The notes beneath the pieces were generated by a model. That model saw only the letters and a list, made by a program, of their open reading frames with translations. It was not told the origin of the DNA and searched no databases. This document shows positions 28,327 through 37,995 of a stretch of DNA of 64,000 nucleotides, piece by piece. Origin of the DNA: Pseudomonadota bacterium (GTDB lineage: Bacteria; Pseudomonadota; Alphaproteobacteria; Rhizobiales; Hyphomicrobiaceae); assembly GCA_023412805.1 (NCBI GenBank), contig JAEZRM010000098.1:1-64000 (forward strand), given 5' to 3'. Each line of letters starts with the position of its first letter. The stretch's first letter is position 1. The position numbers were made by a program, and so were the translations under genes.

Positions 28327-29427
28327 TTAGTGCGTCGCGTCGGTCCCCGGCGAGGCATTCGGAGAGCCAAGCAGATCGGCCACCCAGCGGCTCGATGGGT
28401 GCTGCGCGCACAAGGTCAGAATGGCGATCGTGATCGGCACGCCTATAAACGCGCCGAACAATCCCCAAAGGAAGGTCCAAAGGAATACGGAGAAGAGTAC
28501 GAGGAAGGGAGATATGGCGAGCGCGCTGCCTGAGACGTGTGGCTCGATATAGCTGCCTATGACAAACTGCGCGATGTTCAAGCAGACGAACACGATCAGC
28601 GCTTCCTGCCACGATCCGGACTGCGCCAGCGCAAACAAGGTCGGAAAGACGGTAGCGATGAAAGGTCCGATGAAGGGAATATAGTTGAGCGCAAATGCAA
28701 TCACGCCCCACTCGGCCGCCAATGGCAGGCCAGCGACAGAGGCGATGACCCAAACAAGCATTCCGGTCGCCGCGCTCATCAATGTCCTGATCAGCATGTA
28801 CCGGCGAAATTTGGCGGCAGTCGCGGCGCCGCCGTCGAGCAGAACACGCGCAGCCCTTTGGTCCGGCATCGCGCGAAGCTTTCGCTCCGTCGGGCCAATC
28901 TCCAGAAGGCCGAGGATCACGTACACAATGACGACGAGCCAGAAGCTGATCGTCGTGTTGAGCCGCCCGGTGACCTCCTGCGCAGTCCGAATGAGCCAGC
29001 GCATATTGAAGTGCTCGGCCCACATCCCGGCAGCCACAATGCCGTGCTGCTCCAGCCACGCGGCAGCACGAGCATAGAGCATCTGGAACCGTTCGGCGTC
29101 CGTTGCAATCCAGCGCGCGACACGGCCGAAACCCCATGTGATGAGCGATCCGAAAATCAGGAATATGACAGCAATGATCGCAATGACGATCGCAAGCGCC
29201 AGCATCTTCGGTATGCGAGACTGCAACCACTTCTGCGTCGGCCACGCCAGCGCTATGATGAAGAGGGCACAGGCCACCGGCGCAAGTACCGAGCTCGCAA
29301 CATAGACGACACTAAGAACGGCTATCGCCGCGATGGCACCCGTGGACGCAAGCAGCAGTCTGTCCGCCCCTGAGCGCGGCCGCTCCTCGGGCGTAGATTT
29401 TCTCGGGGCCTCGGCCAACTCCGACAT
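28327..29427 (-). CDS. AI-2E family transporter
   Basis: A 366-residue membrane protein with about eight segments and the AI-2E/PerM layout (APVACALFIIALAWPTQ, LNYIPFIGPFIATVFPT, FVLFSVFLWTFLWGLFGAFIGVPI). The family name comes from one autoinducer-2 exporter; other members have been described as Na+/H+ antiporters, which would suit the neighbouring nhaC. I prefer the ATG at 29427; a TTG at 29448 is in frame just after the nhaC stop. It is the last gene of arcD-arcA-nhaC-AI-2E. Confidence 0.85.
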   Translation of the reverse strand: MSELAEAPRKSTPEERPRSGADRLLLASTGAIAAIAVLSVVYVASSVLAPVACALFIIALAWPTQKWLQSRIPKMLALAIVIAIIAVIFLIFGSLITWGFGRVARWIATDAERFQMLYARAAAWLEQHGIVAAGMWAEHFNMRWLIRTAQEVTGRLNTTISFWLVVIVYVILGLLEIGPTERKLRAMPDQRAARVLLDGGAATAAKFRRYMLIRTLMSAATGMLVWVIASVAGLPLAAEWGVIAFALNYIPFIGPFIATVFPTLFALAQSGSWQEALIVFVCLNIAQFVIGSYIEPHVSGSALAISPFLVLFSVFLWTFLWGLFGAFIGVPITIAILTLCAQHPSSRWVADLLGSPNASPGTDATH

Positions 29428-29454
29428 GACAACGTCGCTAAGTTGCAAGAGACA

Positions 29455-30909
29455 TCATGACGCCTGCTCCTGTACTTCTGGCATCCGCAGCATCCGCACG
29501 CCAAGATACGACGATGCAATGATCAGCAGCGGACTCGCCAGATTGAAGGCGGCATATGGCGCATAGTCGAACGTGGCAACACCAAGTGTCGCCGCCATGT
29601 ACGCACCGCAACTGTTCCAGGGTATGAGCGCCGATGTCGGCGTCGCCGACGCTCCAACAGCGCGAGACAGTGCCACAGGTGCAAATCCCTTCTCATTGAA
29701 GGCTCTCTTGAACATGCGGCCCGGCAGCACGACCGCCATGTACTGATCCGCCGTCACGGCACTCGTGGTGATTACAGCACCGACCAGTGAGACTGTCAGT
29801 GCGACAGCCGACTTCGCGGCAGCAATGATCGGTCTCATCAGGCGCTCGAGCACGCCGGCTTTCTCGGCGACGCCGCCGAAGGCCAGCGCTGCCATCACGA
29901 GCCAGATCGTGTTGAGCATGCTTGCCATACCGCCACGCGAAGCAAGCTGGTCGATCGGCGCATAGCCCGTGCTGGAGCTGTACCCGCCGGCGAGGGCGAG
30001 CCAAATGCCTTTGACGAGAGCAAGCCACTTCGGCACTCCATCGCCAGCCCGAGCGAACGCAATAACCCGCTCCGGCGCTACACAGAGCGCCAGCACGCCC
30101 CCAGCCAGCGCACCAGCAAACACGGCGGTAAATGGCGGAAACTTCAACAACGCGAGGGCGGCGACGACCACCAGCGGCAAGAACAAGATCGGCGATATGT
30201 AGAACGCTCGTTCGATGGCCATCATCTTCTCGGATGCATCGAACTCTCCAGGCCTGCCGAGCATCCAGAACACGATCAAGGCAATGGCGAGCGCGGCCGC
30301 TGAGGTCACAGCCGTCTCGCGAACATGATCGTAGAGATCGACACCGGCAGCCGCCGCAGCAAGGTTGGCCGAGTCGGAAAGGGGCGACGCGGTGTCGCCA
30401 AAGTACGCGCCGGAGATAATGGCGGCGGCCGTGATCGCCGGATTGAGCTCCATGCTGTGCGAAATGCCCATGAGCCCGATGCCGATCGTGCCGGCGACCG
30501 TCCACGAGCTGCCGATGCCGGCGGAAACGATGGCGCAGATCGCGGCGGCACTGACATAGAAGTAGCTCGGATGAAGGACCTTCATTCCGTAGTAGACCAT
30601 GGCCACGAGCGTGCCGCTCAACGCCCATGTACCAATAAGCGCGCCAACAGCGAACAGGATGAAGATGGCGCCGACGCCCGAGCTGACGCTCGCCACCGCA
30701 GCCTCATTGAGCGACTCGAGCGTGTGCCCTCGGTACCGGGCGACGAGTACGGTGATCATGGTGGCGACGATCAGCGCCACCTGACTCGGCCCATTGGCTC
30801 CGGCGTCGCCGAACAGATAGTAAGACAGTCCTACGAGAACGATGAGGCTGGCGATCGGAATGATCGCCTCGATGAGCGAGAGCTGCGGGCCGTGATCTGA
30901 AGCGGTCAT
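29455..30909 (-). CDS. nhaC: Na+/H+ antiporter, NhaC family
   Basis: A 484-residue antiporter with about 11 membrane segments. The ATG at 30909 follows an AGGCGA element and precedes the N-terminal segment; the longer open frame is not needed. NhaC-type features include the GAYFGDTASPLSDSANLA block and the C-terminal PWNSCGAYMAATLGV segment. It would expel Na+ in exchange for protons. It begins 29 bases after arcA, inside an arginine-deiminase operon, implying a shared role in pH and ion balance. Confidence 0.88.
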   Translation of the reverse strand: MTASDHGPQLSLIEAIIPIASLIVLVGLSYYLFGDAGANGPSQVALIVATMITVLVARYRGHTLESLNEAAVASVSSGVGAIFILFAVGALIGTWALSGTLVAMVYYGMKVLHPSYFYVSAAAICAIVSAGIGSSWTVAGTIGIGLMGISHSMELNPAITAAAIISGAYFGDTASPLSDSANLAAAAAGVDLYDHVRETAVTSAAALAIALIVFWMLGRPGEFDASEKMMAIERAFYISPILFLPLVVVAALALLKFPPFTAVFAGALAGGVLALCVAPERVIAFARAGDGVPKWLALVKGIWLALAGGYSSSTGYAPIDQLASRGGMASMLNTIWLVMAALAFGGVAEKAGVLERLMRPIIAAAKSAVALTVSLVGAVITTSAVTADQYMAVVLPGRMFKRAFNEKGFAPVALSRAVGASATPTSALIPWNSCGAYMAATLGVATFDYAPYAAFNLASPLLIIASSYLGVRMLRMPEVQEQAS

Positions 30910-30938
30910 GGGTCGCCTGCGATTGGCATTGGCAATGC

Positions 30939-32186
30939 CTACCAGTCGACCGCATCCCGGATAAGCGGGCACGTCATACAGTGACCACCACCACGTCCGC
31001 GCCCGAGCTCGGCGCCAGAGATAGTGATGACCTCGATGCCCTGCTTGCGCAGGAGCGTGTTGGTGTAGGTATTGCGGTCATAGGCGAACACGACGCCGGG
31101 CGAGGCACAAACAAGATTGGCGCCACTATCCCACTGCGTGCGTTCTCGCATGTAGTCATTGCCGCCCGTCTCGACTACGCGCATTTTCTTGATGCCGAGG
31201 GCTTCGGATACGACATCGACAAACGGCTTGTCGTCCTTGCGCAGATCGACACCGGAGCGATTCTTCGACGGCCGGTAGGAGAACGCCGTAATCGTGTTCA
31301 CAATGTCCGGATGGATCAGCACGCAGTCACGATCCGCGAATGTGAAAACCGTGTCCAGATGCATTGCCGCGCGAAGCTTCGGCATAGCGGCAACGATCAC
31401 GCGCTCCGCCGCTCCTTTCTTGAAGAGTGCCGCCGCAAGCTGACTGATAGCCTGGCGCGACGTTCGCTCGCTCATGCCTATCAGTACGTTGCCCTTACCG
31501 ATCGGCATGACATCGCCACCCTCCAGGGTCGCGAGACCGTGATCGCGCAGCGGATCACCCCACCATACATTGACCTTGCCGGCAAAGTCCGGGTGGAACT
31601 TGTATATGGCCGCCGTGAGGATCGTCTCCTCGTGGCGGGCGGGCCAGTAGAGCGGGTTCAGCGTGCAGCCGTCGTAGATCCAGCACGTGGTATCGCGCGT
31701 GTACAGCGTGTTCGGAAGCGGTGGCAGAAGGTACTCTGTGACGCCTGCCGCCTCCCGCACGAGCTTCAGCATGTCGCCGCCATTGGCTTCCGGGAAGTCG
31801 TACGTCGAGAGGCCGCCGATCAGAGTCTCGGCAAGCTCTCTATTGGAGAGCCCCGCAAGATAGCTCCTGAGTTCTTCGATCAGACCGAGGCCGACCTGGT
31901 CCGGCGCGATCTGATTGTCGAGGATCCACGCCTTAGCCTCCGGTATCGCAACCGTCTCTGCCAGCAGGTTGTGCATTTCCACGACTTCGATGCCGCGATC
32001 TCGCATCTTCTGAATGAAGTCGAAGTGATCGCGCTTGGCATTATCGACCCAGAACACGTCGTCGAACAGCAACGCGTCGCAGTTGCTCGGTGTCAGTCGC
32101 TGGTGGGCGCGTCCCGGTGCGCAAACCATCACCTTGCGTAACTGACCGATCTCCGAGTGGACACCATAGTCGACTTGCACTTTCAT
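30939..32186 (-). CDS. arcA: Arginine deiminase
   Basis: Hydrolyses L-arginine to citrulline and ammonia. The 415-residue length is normal. The family blocks are clear: [52 protein letters not shown] and the C-terminal [10 protein letters not shown] with the nucleophile Cys403. No ornithine carbamoyltransferase (arcB) or carbamate kinase (arcC) is in the window, so citrulline may be exported or used elsewhere and the benefit may be ammonia (acid neutralisation). It lies 18 bases after arcD. Confidence 0.97.
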   Translation of the reverse strand: MKVQVDYGVHSEIGQLRKVMVCAPGRAHQRLTPSNCDALLFDDVFWVDNAKRDHFDFIQKMRDRGIEVVEMHNLLAETVAIPEAKAWILDNQIAPDQVGLGLIEELRSYLAGLSNRELAETLIGGLSTYDFPEANGGDMLKLVREAAGVTEYLLPPLPNTLYTRDTTCWIYDGCTLNPLYWPARHEETILTAAIYKFHPDFAGKVNVWWGDPLRDHGLATLEGGDVMPIGKGNVLIGMSERTSRQAISQLAAALFKKGAAERVIVAAMPKLRAAMHLDTVFTFADRDCVLIHPDIVNTITAFSYRPSKNRSGVDLRKDDKPFVDVVSEALGIKKMRVVETGGNDYMRERTQWDSGANLVCASPGVVFAYDRNTYTNTLLRKQGIEVITISGAELGRGRGGGHCMTCPLIRDAVDW

Positions 32187-32204
32187 CGTCGAAGCCTCCA
32201 GCGT

Positions 32205-33665
32205 CTAAATGGTGATATAACCGGTCACGAGGCCGTGGATGCCCACGACGCAGCCGACAGCGGCAACGAGAAAGATGATCCATTCGATCGGCGTGAATAC
32301 TTGCTTGCCCTGCTCACGTCGGGCCAGAAAGTAGAGAAGCGTTCCTGGCGCATACAGGATCGCCGACAGAAGCAGGAACTTCATGCCACCCGCGTAGATC
32401 ATGAAGGCCGTGTAGAGCGCTGCACCGCCGGTGATGAACAGATCACGCGTGCGCTCTGACGATTGCTCGCCGTAGGTCTCGCCGCTGCGGGCTAGAAGAA
32501 AGCCGTAGGCCGCTACAAGGAAGTAGGGAATGAGCGACATAGCACTCGTCAGATTCAGCATCAGCGAGAAAGCGTCCTGCGACCAGTATGTGCTGATGAC
32601 GAAGAGCTGCACGATGATGTTGGTGAGCCAGAGTGCTGCCGCCGGCACCTTGTTCTCGTTCTCCTTTGCGAACACGCCTGGCATGTCCTTGGTTTTGGCG
32701 GCTGTGAACAGCACTTCGGCGCAGATCAGCGACCACGCCAGATAGGCGCCGAGCACGGAGATGAGAAGGCCGACGCTGACGAAGACGGCGCCCCAAGGGC
32801 CGACCACGGCTTCGAGCACCGCCGCCATGGATGGCTGGCGCATCTCGGCGATATCGCTGCGCTCCAGAACGGCATACGGCAGCAGAGTCACCAGAACCAT
32901 CAGGCACATGACGCCGATAAAGCCGATGATCGTGGCCGCGCCGACATCGGATCGCGTCTGCGCGTAGCGCGAGTAGACGCTCGCCCCCTCGATGCCGAGG
33001 AACACGAAAACGGTCACGAGCATCGTCGCGCGAACCTGCTCGAAGAGGCTCATGTCAGGCATTCCGACGCCGCCCCAGAAATTGGCGCGGAAGAGATCGA
33101 AATTGAAAGCCAGGAAGAGGATGAGGATGAAGACCAGAATGGGGACGATCTTGGCGATCGTCACGACGGTATTGATGAAGGCGGCCTGCTGGACGCCCTT
33201 GAGGATCATGAAATGGAAGATCCAGATACCGATGGAGGCGACGGCGATCGCAACCAACGTATTGCCATCACCGAAGACCGGAAAGAACGCACCGAGCGTA
33301 GACTTGATGAGCACCCAGTAGGAGACATTCCCGATACAGCTTCCAACCCAGTATCCGAGTGCGGAAAGGAAGCCCGGATAGCTGCCGAACCCTGCCTTGG
33401 CATACGCGTACACACCGGCATCGAGATCCGGCTTGCGCTCCGCCAATGACTGGAACACACGCGCCAGGAGGTACATGCCACCGCCGGCGATGCACCACGC
33501 CAGGATGGCACCGAATGGGCCGGTGGCTGAGCCGAACGTGCGAGGCAGTGAGAAGATGCCCGCACCGACCATCGATCCGACCACCATGCCCGTCAGCGCG
33601 AACAACGACAGCTTCTGCGATGTTCCCGTGCTCGCTATGGATCCTGTTGCGGCGACATCTGCCAT
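32205..33665 (-). CDS. arcD: Arginine/ornithine-type antiporter (APC family)
   Basis: A 486-residue APC-superfamily transporter with about 12 membrane segments and the basic amino acid/polyamine antiporter pattern (GSMVGAGIFSLPRTF in segment 1, EGASVYSRYAQTRSDVG, LLISVLGAYLAWSLICAEV). In deiminase operons this protein exchanges external arginine for ornithine or citrulline. It is the first gene of arcD-arcA-nhaC-AI-2E. A strong hairpin lies 30 bases upstream of its start. Confidence 0.92.
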   Translation of the reverse strand: MADVAATGSIASTGTSQKLSLFALTGMVVGSMVGAGIFSLPRTFGSATGPFGAILAWCIAGGGMYLLARVFQSLAERKPDLDAGVYAYAKAGFGSYPGFLSALGYWVGSCIGNVSYWVLIKSTLGAFFPVFGDGNTLVAIAVASIGIWIFHFMILKGVQQAAFINTVVTIAKIVPILVFILILFLAFNFDLFRANFWGGVGMPDMSLFEQVRATMLVTVFVFLGIEGASVYSRYAQTRSDVGAATIIGFIGVMCLMVLVTLLPYAVLERSDIAEMRQPSMAAVLEAVVGPWGAVFVSVGLLISVLGAYLAWSLICAEVLFTAAKTKDMPGVFAKENENKVPAAALWLTNIIVQLFVISTYWSQDAFSLMLNLTSAMSLIPYFLVAAYGFLLARSGETYGEQSSERTRDLFITGGAALYTAFMIYAGGMKFLLLSAILYAPGTLLYFLARREQGKQVFTPIEWIIFLVAAVGCVVGIHGLVTGYITI

Positions 33666-33695
33666 GCGTACGCTCCATTCGCGGAAACGCCAACT

Positions 33696-33719
33696 GGGCC
33701 CGCAGGAAACTGCGGGCCC
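33696..33719. terminator. Perfect 10-bp hairpin with GAAA loop
   Basis: GGGCCCGCAG (33696-33705) pairs perfectly with CTGCGGGCCC (33710-33719) around a GAAA tetraloop. It sits between the DUF1269 gene and arcD, both on the minus strand. There is no T-run on either side, so it could be a weak terminator for DUF1269, a leader structure of arcD, or a processing site. Confidence 0.55.
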
Positions 33720-33767
33720 TGCTCAGTCACCGCAATATCGATGAGTATCGGCCTTCGCTGAACTCGC

Positions 33768-34289
33768 TCAGGCAGCAGCCGGCTTGCGGGCAAGCGCTTC
33801 GCGGAGCTTCTCTTCCTGGTTGTTGGAGAGAGACGTCCTGAGAACGCGCGGATTGTACGGCTGAAGCTCGGGAAGAACCTTGTCCGGCGTCGAGCTCTTG
33901 ATCAGTACGAACAGCGCGGACGAGCCATTCGGAATATGCTTGCCGATGTCCTTGATGAACTCATCGTTGATGCCATAGTCGGCCAGCGAACCGGACAATG
34001 CGCCAAATCCCGCGCCGGCAAGTCCACCCATCGCCATGCCTGCAAGAGGATTGAGCACCAGCAAGCCGGCAAGTGCACCGATCAGCATTCCCGTGCTGGC
34101 TCCGCTCGCGGCCCCGATAGAAACGAGATGCACCGCCTGCTTGATCTGGACGGACCCTTTGTCATCGCGGACGACAACACAGGCGTCCTCGAGATCGATG
34201 AGATTTTCCTTTTTCATGCCGCGCAGTTTTGTCAGCACCTCATCAGCGGTACCGACGCCATCGAAACCAAGGACCACGAGATCAGACAT
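33768..34289 (-). CDS. DUF1269 domain protein
   Basis: A 173-residue protein with the DUF1269 layout: an N-terminal alpha/beta part (DLVVLGFDGVGTADEVL, DLEDACVVVRDDKG), a Gly/Ala-rich membrane-inserting hairpin (about residues 60-110) and a C-terminal part (FIKDIGKHIPNGSSALFVL). GGAGGAA precedes the ATG at 34289. Function is unknown; these genes often occur among stress and envelope genes. Confidence 0.9.
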   Translation of the reverse strand: MSDLVVLGFDGVGTADEVLTKLRGMKKENLIDLEDACVVVRDDKGSVQIKQAVHLVSIGAASGASTGMLIGALAGLLVLNPLAGMAMGGLAGAGFGALSGSLADYGINDEFIKDIGKHIPNGSSALFVLIKSSTPDKVLPELQPYNPRVLRTSLSNNQEEKLREALARKPAAA

Positions 34290-34517
34290 ATTTCCTCCCG
34301 CCCTCTCATGCCACCCCCTCATGCTCGAGGGAGCCTCAAGGGATCAGCCATGCCCGAGCTTGCTATCGCTGGGCGTCATTTGTTCACACAGCACTCGTGA
34401 TCAGAACTATCGCAGGCTGGCGCTGATCCGGGCCATACGGGAAAACCACCAAACGCCCAGGGATATTACCGAAGTGGCCGGGCTGAGAGGATGCAACGAA
34501 CAGATGCCTCGGGTGGG

Positions 34518-36158
34518 CTACGATGCGGCAAGTGCCAGCACCGTCAGCAGCACGAGAAGCACGATGCCCGCGCTCGCCACCGACCATTGACGCAAAGCGG
34601 CATCGGCGCGCTCGAATGCGCTGGCGATATGGCGTGCGGCAGGCACGCAACGCTCCCAGAGAACCAGAAGGTCTCCTGGGGGGATGTTTGGCAAACTCAC
34701 GCGGCGAGGCCACAATACGGCCGCCAACAAGCCTCCTGCGATGACCGGCCACGACGCGCTCCATAGCTCCTTGCGCGTCAAGGCCAGACTCCAGGAATCG
34801 CCTGCAACTGCAGGGAACAATATCCACGGCAAGACGAGGGCCGCTAATGAGACAGCAAGCCACGCAGAGACGGGTGGATTGATGACCGGTTTCGCCATGC
34901 TCTGTGGATGGGCGGTGTCCAGACGGAGCAGGAAGAAGAGCATCAACAGTGCGCTCCCTGCTGCGGACAAATGCGCAAGCGCTGCTATAACGCCATCGCC
35001 GAGCGGTCCCTTGGCGGCCATTTTGGCGAACTGGCCACCAGTCAACGGGAATCCTGCAAGCCCAAGCGCAAGCACCGCGGCCGGCAGCAGTACCAGCCAA
35101 ACATATCGCGGCGTTCGTGCGTCCAGCAGACCCAGGGCGAGAAAGAGGCCGCCCTTGGCCAGCGCGTGATGCGCCGCGTAGAGCGCCACCACAAGCGGAA
35201 CTGTCGCGTTGCCGGTGGCAAGCCCCATGCCGAGAACAGTGGCGATGAATCCCATCTGACTGATGCTCGAGTACGCGAGGACGGTTTTGGGATTAGGCTG
35301 CGTCACGCCGATGAGAACGCCATACAGCACCGATAGAAGACCGATCGCGGCGAGAGCTTCGCCCCACGCCGGCATGGCAGTATCGAAAGGCAAAAAGCGT
35401 ATCAGGCCGACGACTCCAGCATTCACCGCGGCGCCGCTCAGGACGGCGGCTGCAGGAGTGGGCGCGGCTGCATACGTGAGCGGCATCCAGACGTGAAGCG
35501 GCACAAGAGCGATCTTCAATCCAAAGCCCAGAATGATCAGAAGCAAGGCCGGCTCCCGCCAGGGCGATGCCGAAAGAGCAGTGACGGCATCACTTATGAG
35601 GATGCTGCCACTTGGCGCCCCCGCGGCGAGCAGAGCAAATGCCATGAGCAGGAACGCTTCGCCAAGCAAGGCCAAGGCAACGTATAGGCGGCCCGCACGC
35701 CGAACCTCTGGCGTGTCGTCATGCGCGACCAATCCGTAAGCAGCGAGGCTCACCAGCGTGTAGAAGAAGTAGAAGCCGATCATATCGGCAGCAAGAAACA
35801 CACCGAGGTTTCCCGCCAGCGTGGCCAGCCACCACACGGCAAAGCGCTCGGCCCGCACCGTAATGCTGCCGCGCGCGTGAATTCCGCCTGCGATCCATAG
35901 GAGCGCCGAAGAACCCAGAAGAATGGCACCAGATTTGTCGATCTGAAGAGTGAGACCGAGCAGCGCTTGCGGCAGCACAACATTCGTACCGTGCGGGACG
36001 ATAACGACCGCTATAATTGCCGGTACGGGTGCGAACGGCAGATATTCGATGAGACGCTCGCGCGCTCGCGGTAGAATGGCAGCCGCAATCATGAGGAGAG
36101 GAACGGCCGGGGCGGCAGCGAGCAACATGATCGCTGTTTCATCCGTCAGCATAGTCAT
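34518..36158 (-). CDS. Proton-conducting antiporter subunit, second MrpD/NuoM-like (D')
   Basis: A 546-residue membrane protein of the NuoL/M/N-MrpA/D family with about 14 segments. It shows the proton-channel blocks of the family (PLHVWMPLTYAAAPTPAAAVLSGA, the LAYSSISQMGFI helix and a conserved HHALAKGGLFL). It is the last of seven Mrp-type genes and its start overlaps the mrpD stop by four bases. It may supply the channel unit that the N-terminal part of MrpA provides in canonical Mrp complexes. The C-terminal end is hydrophobic and shorter than NuoL. Confidence 0.88.
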   Translation of the reverse strand: MTMLTDETAIMLLAAAPAVPLLMIAAAILPRARERLIEYLPFAPVPAIIAVVIVPHGTNVVLPQALLGLTLQIDKSGAILLGSSALLWIAGGIHARGSITVRAERFAVWWLATLAGNLGVFLAADMIGFYFFYTLVSLAAYGLVAHDDTPEVRRAGRLYVALALLGEAFLLMAFALLAAGAPSGSILISDAVTALSASPWREPALLLIILGFGLKIALVPLHVWMPLTYAAAPTPAAAVLSGAAVNAGVVGLIRFLPFDTAMPAWGEALAAIGLLSVLYGVLIGVTQPNPKTVLAYSSISQMGFIATVLGMGLATGNATVPLVVALYAAHHALAKGGLFLALGLLDARTPRYVWLVLLPAAVLALGLAGFPLTGGQFAKMAAKGPLGDGVIAALAHLSAAGSALLMLFFLLRLDTAHPQSMAKPVINPPVSAWLAVSLAALVLPWILFPAVAGDSWSLALTRKELWSASWPVIAGGLLAAVLWPRRVSLPNIPPGDLLVLWERCVPAARHIASAFERADAALRQWSVASAGIVLLVLLTVLALAAS

Positions 36159-37654
36159 CTGCCGATCTGCAGGAAATCAGAAGATTGCAGCGGAACGAGC
36201 CCCAGCAGGACAGCGCAGAGGGCGAGGCTCAGGACAACAAGCTCGCGCGATCTCGATACGGTGCCTCGGATAGCGATCGGGAATTGCGGATCGGCGAGTA
36301 ACCTACCCAGCACTATGAATATGTATCCGCCCGCGAGCAGCCCACCCGCAACAATGACAACGGACCACCACCATTGTCCCTCGTTGATCGTCGCAATAAG
36401 CAGAAGCCACTTCGCGACGAAGCCGCCACTGGGGGGAATGCCAATCAGCGAGAGACCTGACAGCGCGAACGCGAACATGGTGATGGGAAGCTTGCGCCCG
36501 ATGCCGCCGAGGTCCGCGATACGATCATGCCCCAGTGCTTCCGCGATCAGGCCCGCCGCCATGAACATCGCAGCCTTCGCGAAAGCATGAGAGAAGAGCT
36601 GCATCCAGCTGCCCGTCCATGCGAGACCACTCCAGGCAACGCCCGCGGCGAGCCCCATGGCGAGCGGGAATATGAAGAACAGATACCCGAGCTGCGCAAT
36701 CGTCGAGTACGCGATCATCAACTTCAGGCGCTGTTGGCGGAGTGCGAGAACACTGCCGACCAAGATAGCGCCAGCTCCGAGCGCTGCGAGCAGCTGCGCC
36801 GCCGCAAAGCTGAGCTGTCCCGGCATCGCGTCGAACCAGATCCGGACAATCAGGAAAAACGATCCTTTTACGACGAGCGCGGACAGGATCGCGCTTCCGG
36901 GTGCCGGCGCACCGGCATGCGCCGGCGGCAACCACAGATGCAGAGGAAAGAGCGCCGTCTTCGCCAGAAGACCAACGGTCATCAGCGCGGCCGCGATCCA
37001 AGTTGCAGGTTCCGCGCGCACACGCCCAGAAAGCAAACTGATGTCTAGCGTGCCGTACAGGCCATAGATCATCACGGCGCCGAGCAGATAGAGTACGGAG
37101 CCAATGAGCGCGAACAGCATGTACCGGAGCGCCGCCTCGATCGTTTCCTTCTGTCCTTTGAGACAGACGAGGGGCACCGCGGCGAAGGTGAGTAGTTCGA
37201 GAGCTACATAGAGATTGAAGAGGTCGGATCCGAGCACCAGGGCATTCAGTGCGCTCCAGATAGAGAGCAAGAGAATCCAGAATACGCATGGCGCACGCAC
37301 CTCCGGACCGTCGACAGGTTGAACGAACTCTCCACGGGCGAACACACCCGTGGCGCAGATCACCACGGCCGTCGTCATCATCATGGCGGCCGATATGCCG
37401 TCGGCCCGAAGCGCGATGCCGAGCGGGGGCGCCCAGTTGCCAACAACATAGATCTGCGACTGTCCGCCTCGAGCGACGGCCACAACGACGGCGGTCGCAA
37501 TGGCAAATCCGATCGGGAGGACGAGGTAGGCCACACGCTCGATACTGCGACCGCTTACGACAAGCGCGAGCAGAATGCCCGCGACCGGCCACATGATCGC
37601 GAGCACGAGCAGATGTCCATCGGCCGTTGTCGTGACTGCTGCTGTCGACATCAC
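36155..37654 (-). CDS. mrpD: Monovalent cation/H+ antiporter subunit D
   Basis: A 499-residue MrpD/MnhD-type protein with about 14 membrane segments. Family blocks include LYVALELLTFAAVPLVCL with the key Glu, FPLHLWLPPAHAGAPAPGSAIL, and AYSTIAQLGYLFF followed by a conserved HAFAKAAMF. It would form a proton/cation channel of the Mrp complex. ATGA-type overlaps link it to mrpC upstream and the D' gene downstream. Confidence 0.92.
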   Translation of the reverse strand: MMSTAAVTTTADGHLLVLAIMWPVAGILLALVVSGRSIERVAYLVLPIGFAIATAVVVAVARGGQSQIYVVGNWAPPLGIALRADGISAAMMMTTAVVICATGVFARGEFVQPVDGPEVRAPCVFWILLLSIWSALNALVLGSDLFNLYVALELLTFAAVPLVCLKGQKETIEAALRYMLFALIGSVLYLLGAVMIYGLYGTLDISLLSGRVRAEPATWIAAALMTVGLLAKTALFPLHLWLPPAHAGAPAPGSAILSALVVKGSFFLIVRIWFDAMPGQLSFAAAQLLAALGAGAILVGSVLALRQQRLKLMIAYSTIAQLGYLFFIFPLAMGLAAGVAWSGLAWTGSWMQLFSHAFAKAAMFMAAGLIAEALGHDRIADLGGIGRKLPITMFAFALSGLSLIGIPPSGGFVAKWLLLIATINEGQWWWSVVIVAGGLLAGGYIFIVLGRLLADPQFPIAIRGTVSRSRELVVLSLALCAVLLGLVPLQSSDFLQIGR

Positions 37655-37995
37655 GAGCGTCCCCCATCCGCGTGCTTTCTTGCGGAGGTCGCCCCTGTTT
37701 CCTCCGCGCGGCCGGCGTCTGACGCGAAAAGGCGCAGTAAAAGCGCAACAGCAAGGGCTGTCGCAGCAAAGGCGACGACGATACCTGTAATGACCAGTGC
37801 CTGCGGCACTGGATCGCCGCCGAGGCCTGCCGCCGCACCTCGACGCGCGACGACGCCGAACAAGAGGAACACACCGCTTCCCAGCAGATTGAACGCTAGT
37901 ACCTTTCGCAGAGGATGCGGATCGACGATGAGGCCGAACAGCCCGAGCCCGACCAAAGCGGCACTACAAAGACCGAACAGCGTCGCCGTGGTCAT
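37651..37995 (-). CDS. mrpC: Na+/H+ antiporter subunit C
   Basis: A 114-residue protein with three membrane segments, related to NuoK (LVGLGLFGLIVDPHPLRKVLAFNLLGSGVFLLF, then DPVPQALVITGIVVAFAATAL, the MrpC signature). The ATG at 37995 overlaps the upstream stop (ATGA); a longer open frame in the same phase reading back to 38874 is a shadow of that gene. It is a small membrane scaffold subunit of the Mrp complex. Confidence 0.92.
   Translation of the reverse strand: MTTATLFGLCSAALVGLGLFGLIVDPHPLRKVLAFNLLGSGVFLLFGVVARRGAAAGLGGDPVPQALVITGIVVAFAATALAVALLLRLFASDAGRAEETGATSARKHADGGRS

Noticed and set aside
28327..29427. Reading the AI-2E gene as evidence of autoinducer-2 signalling
   Set aside because: The family name is misleading; no luxS or lsr genes are present, and transport of other ions or solutes is at least as likely.
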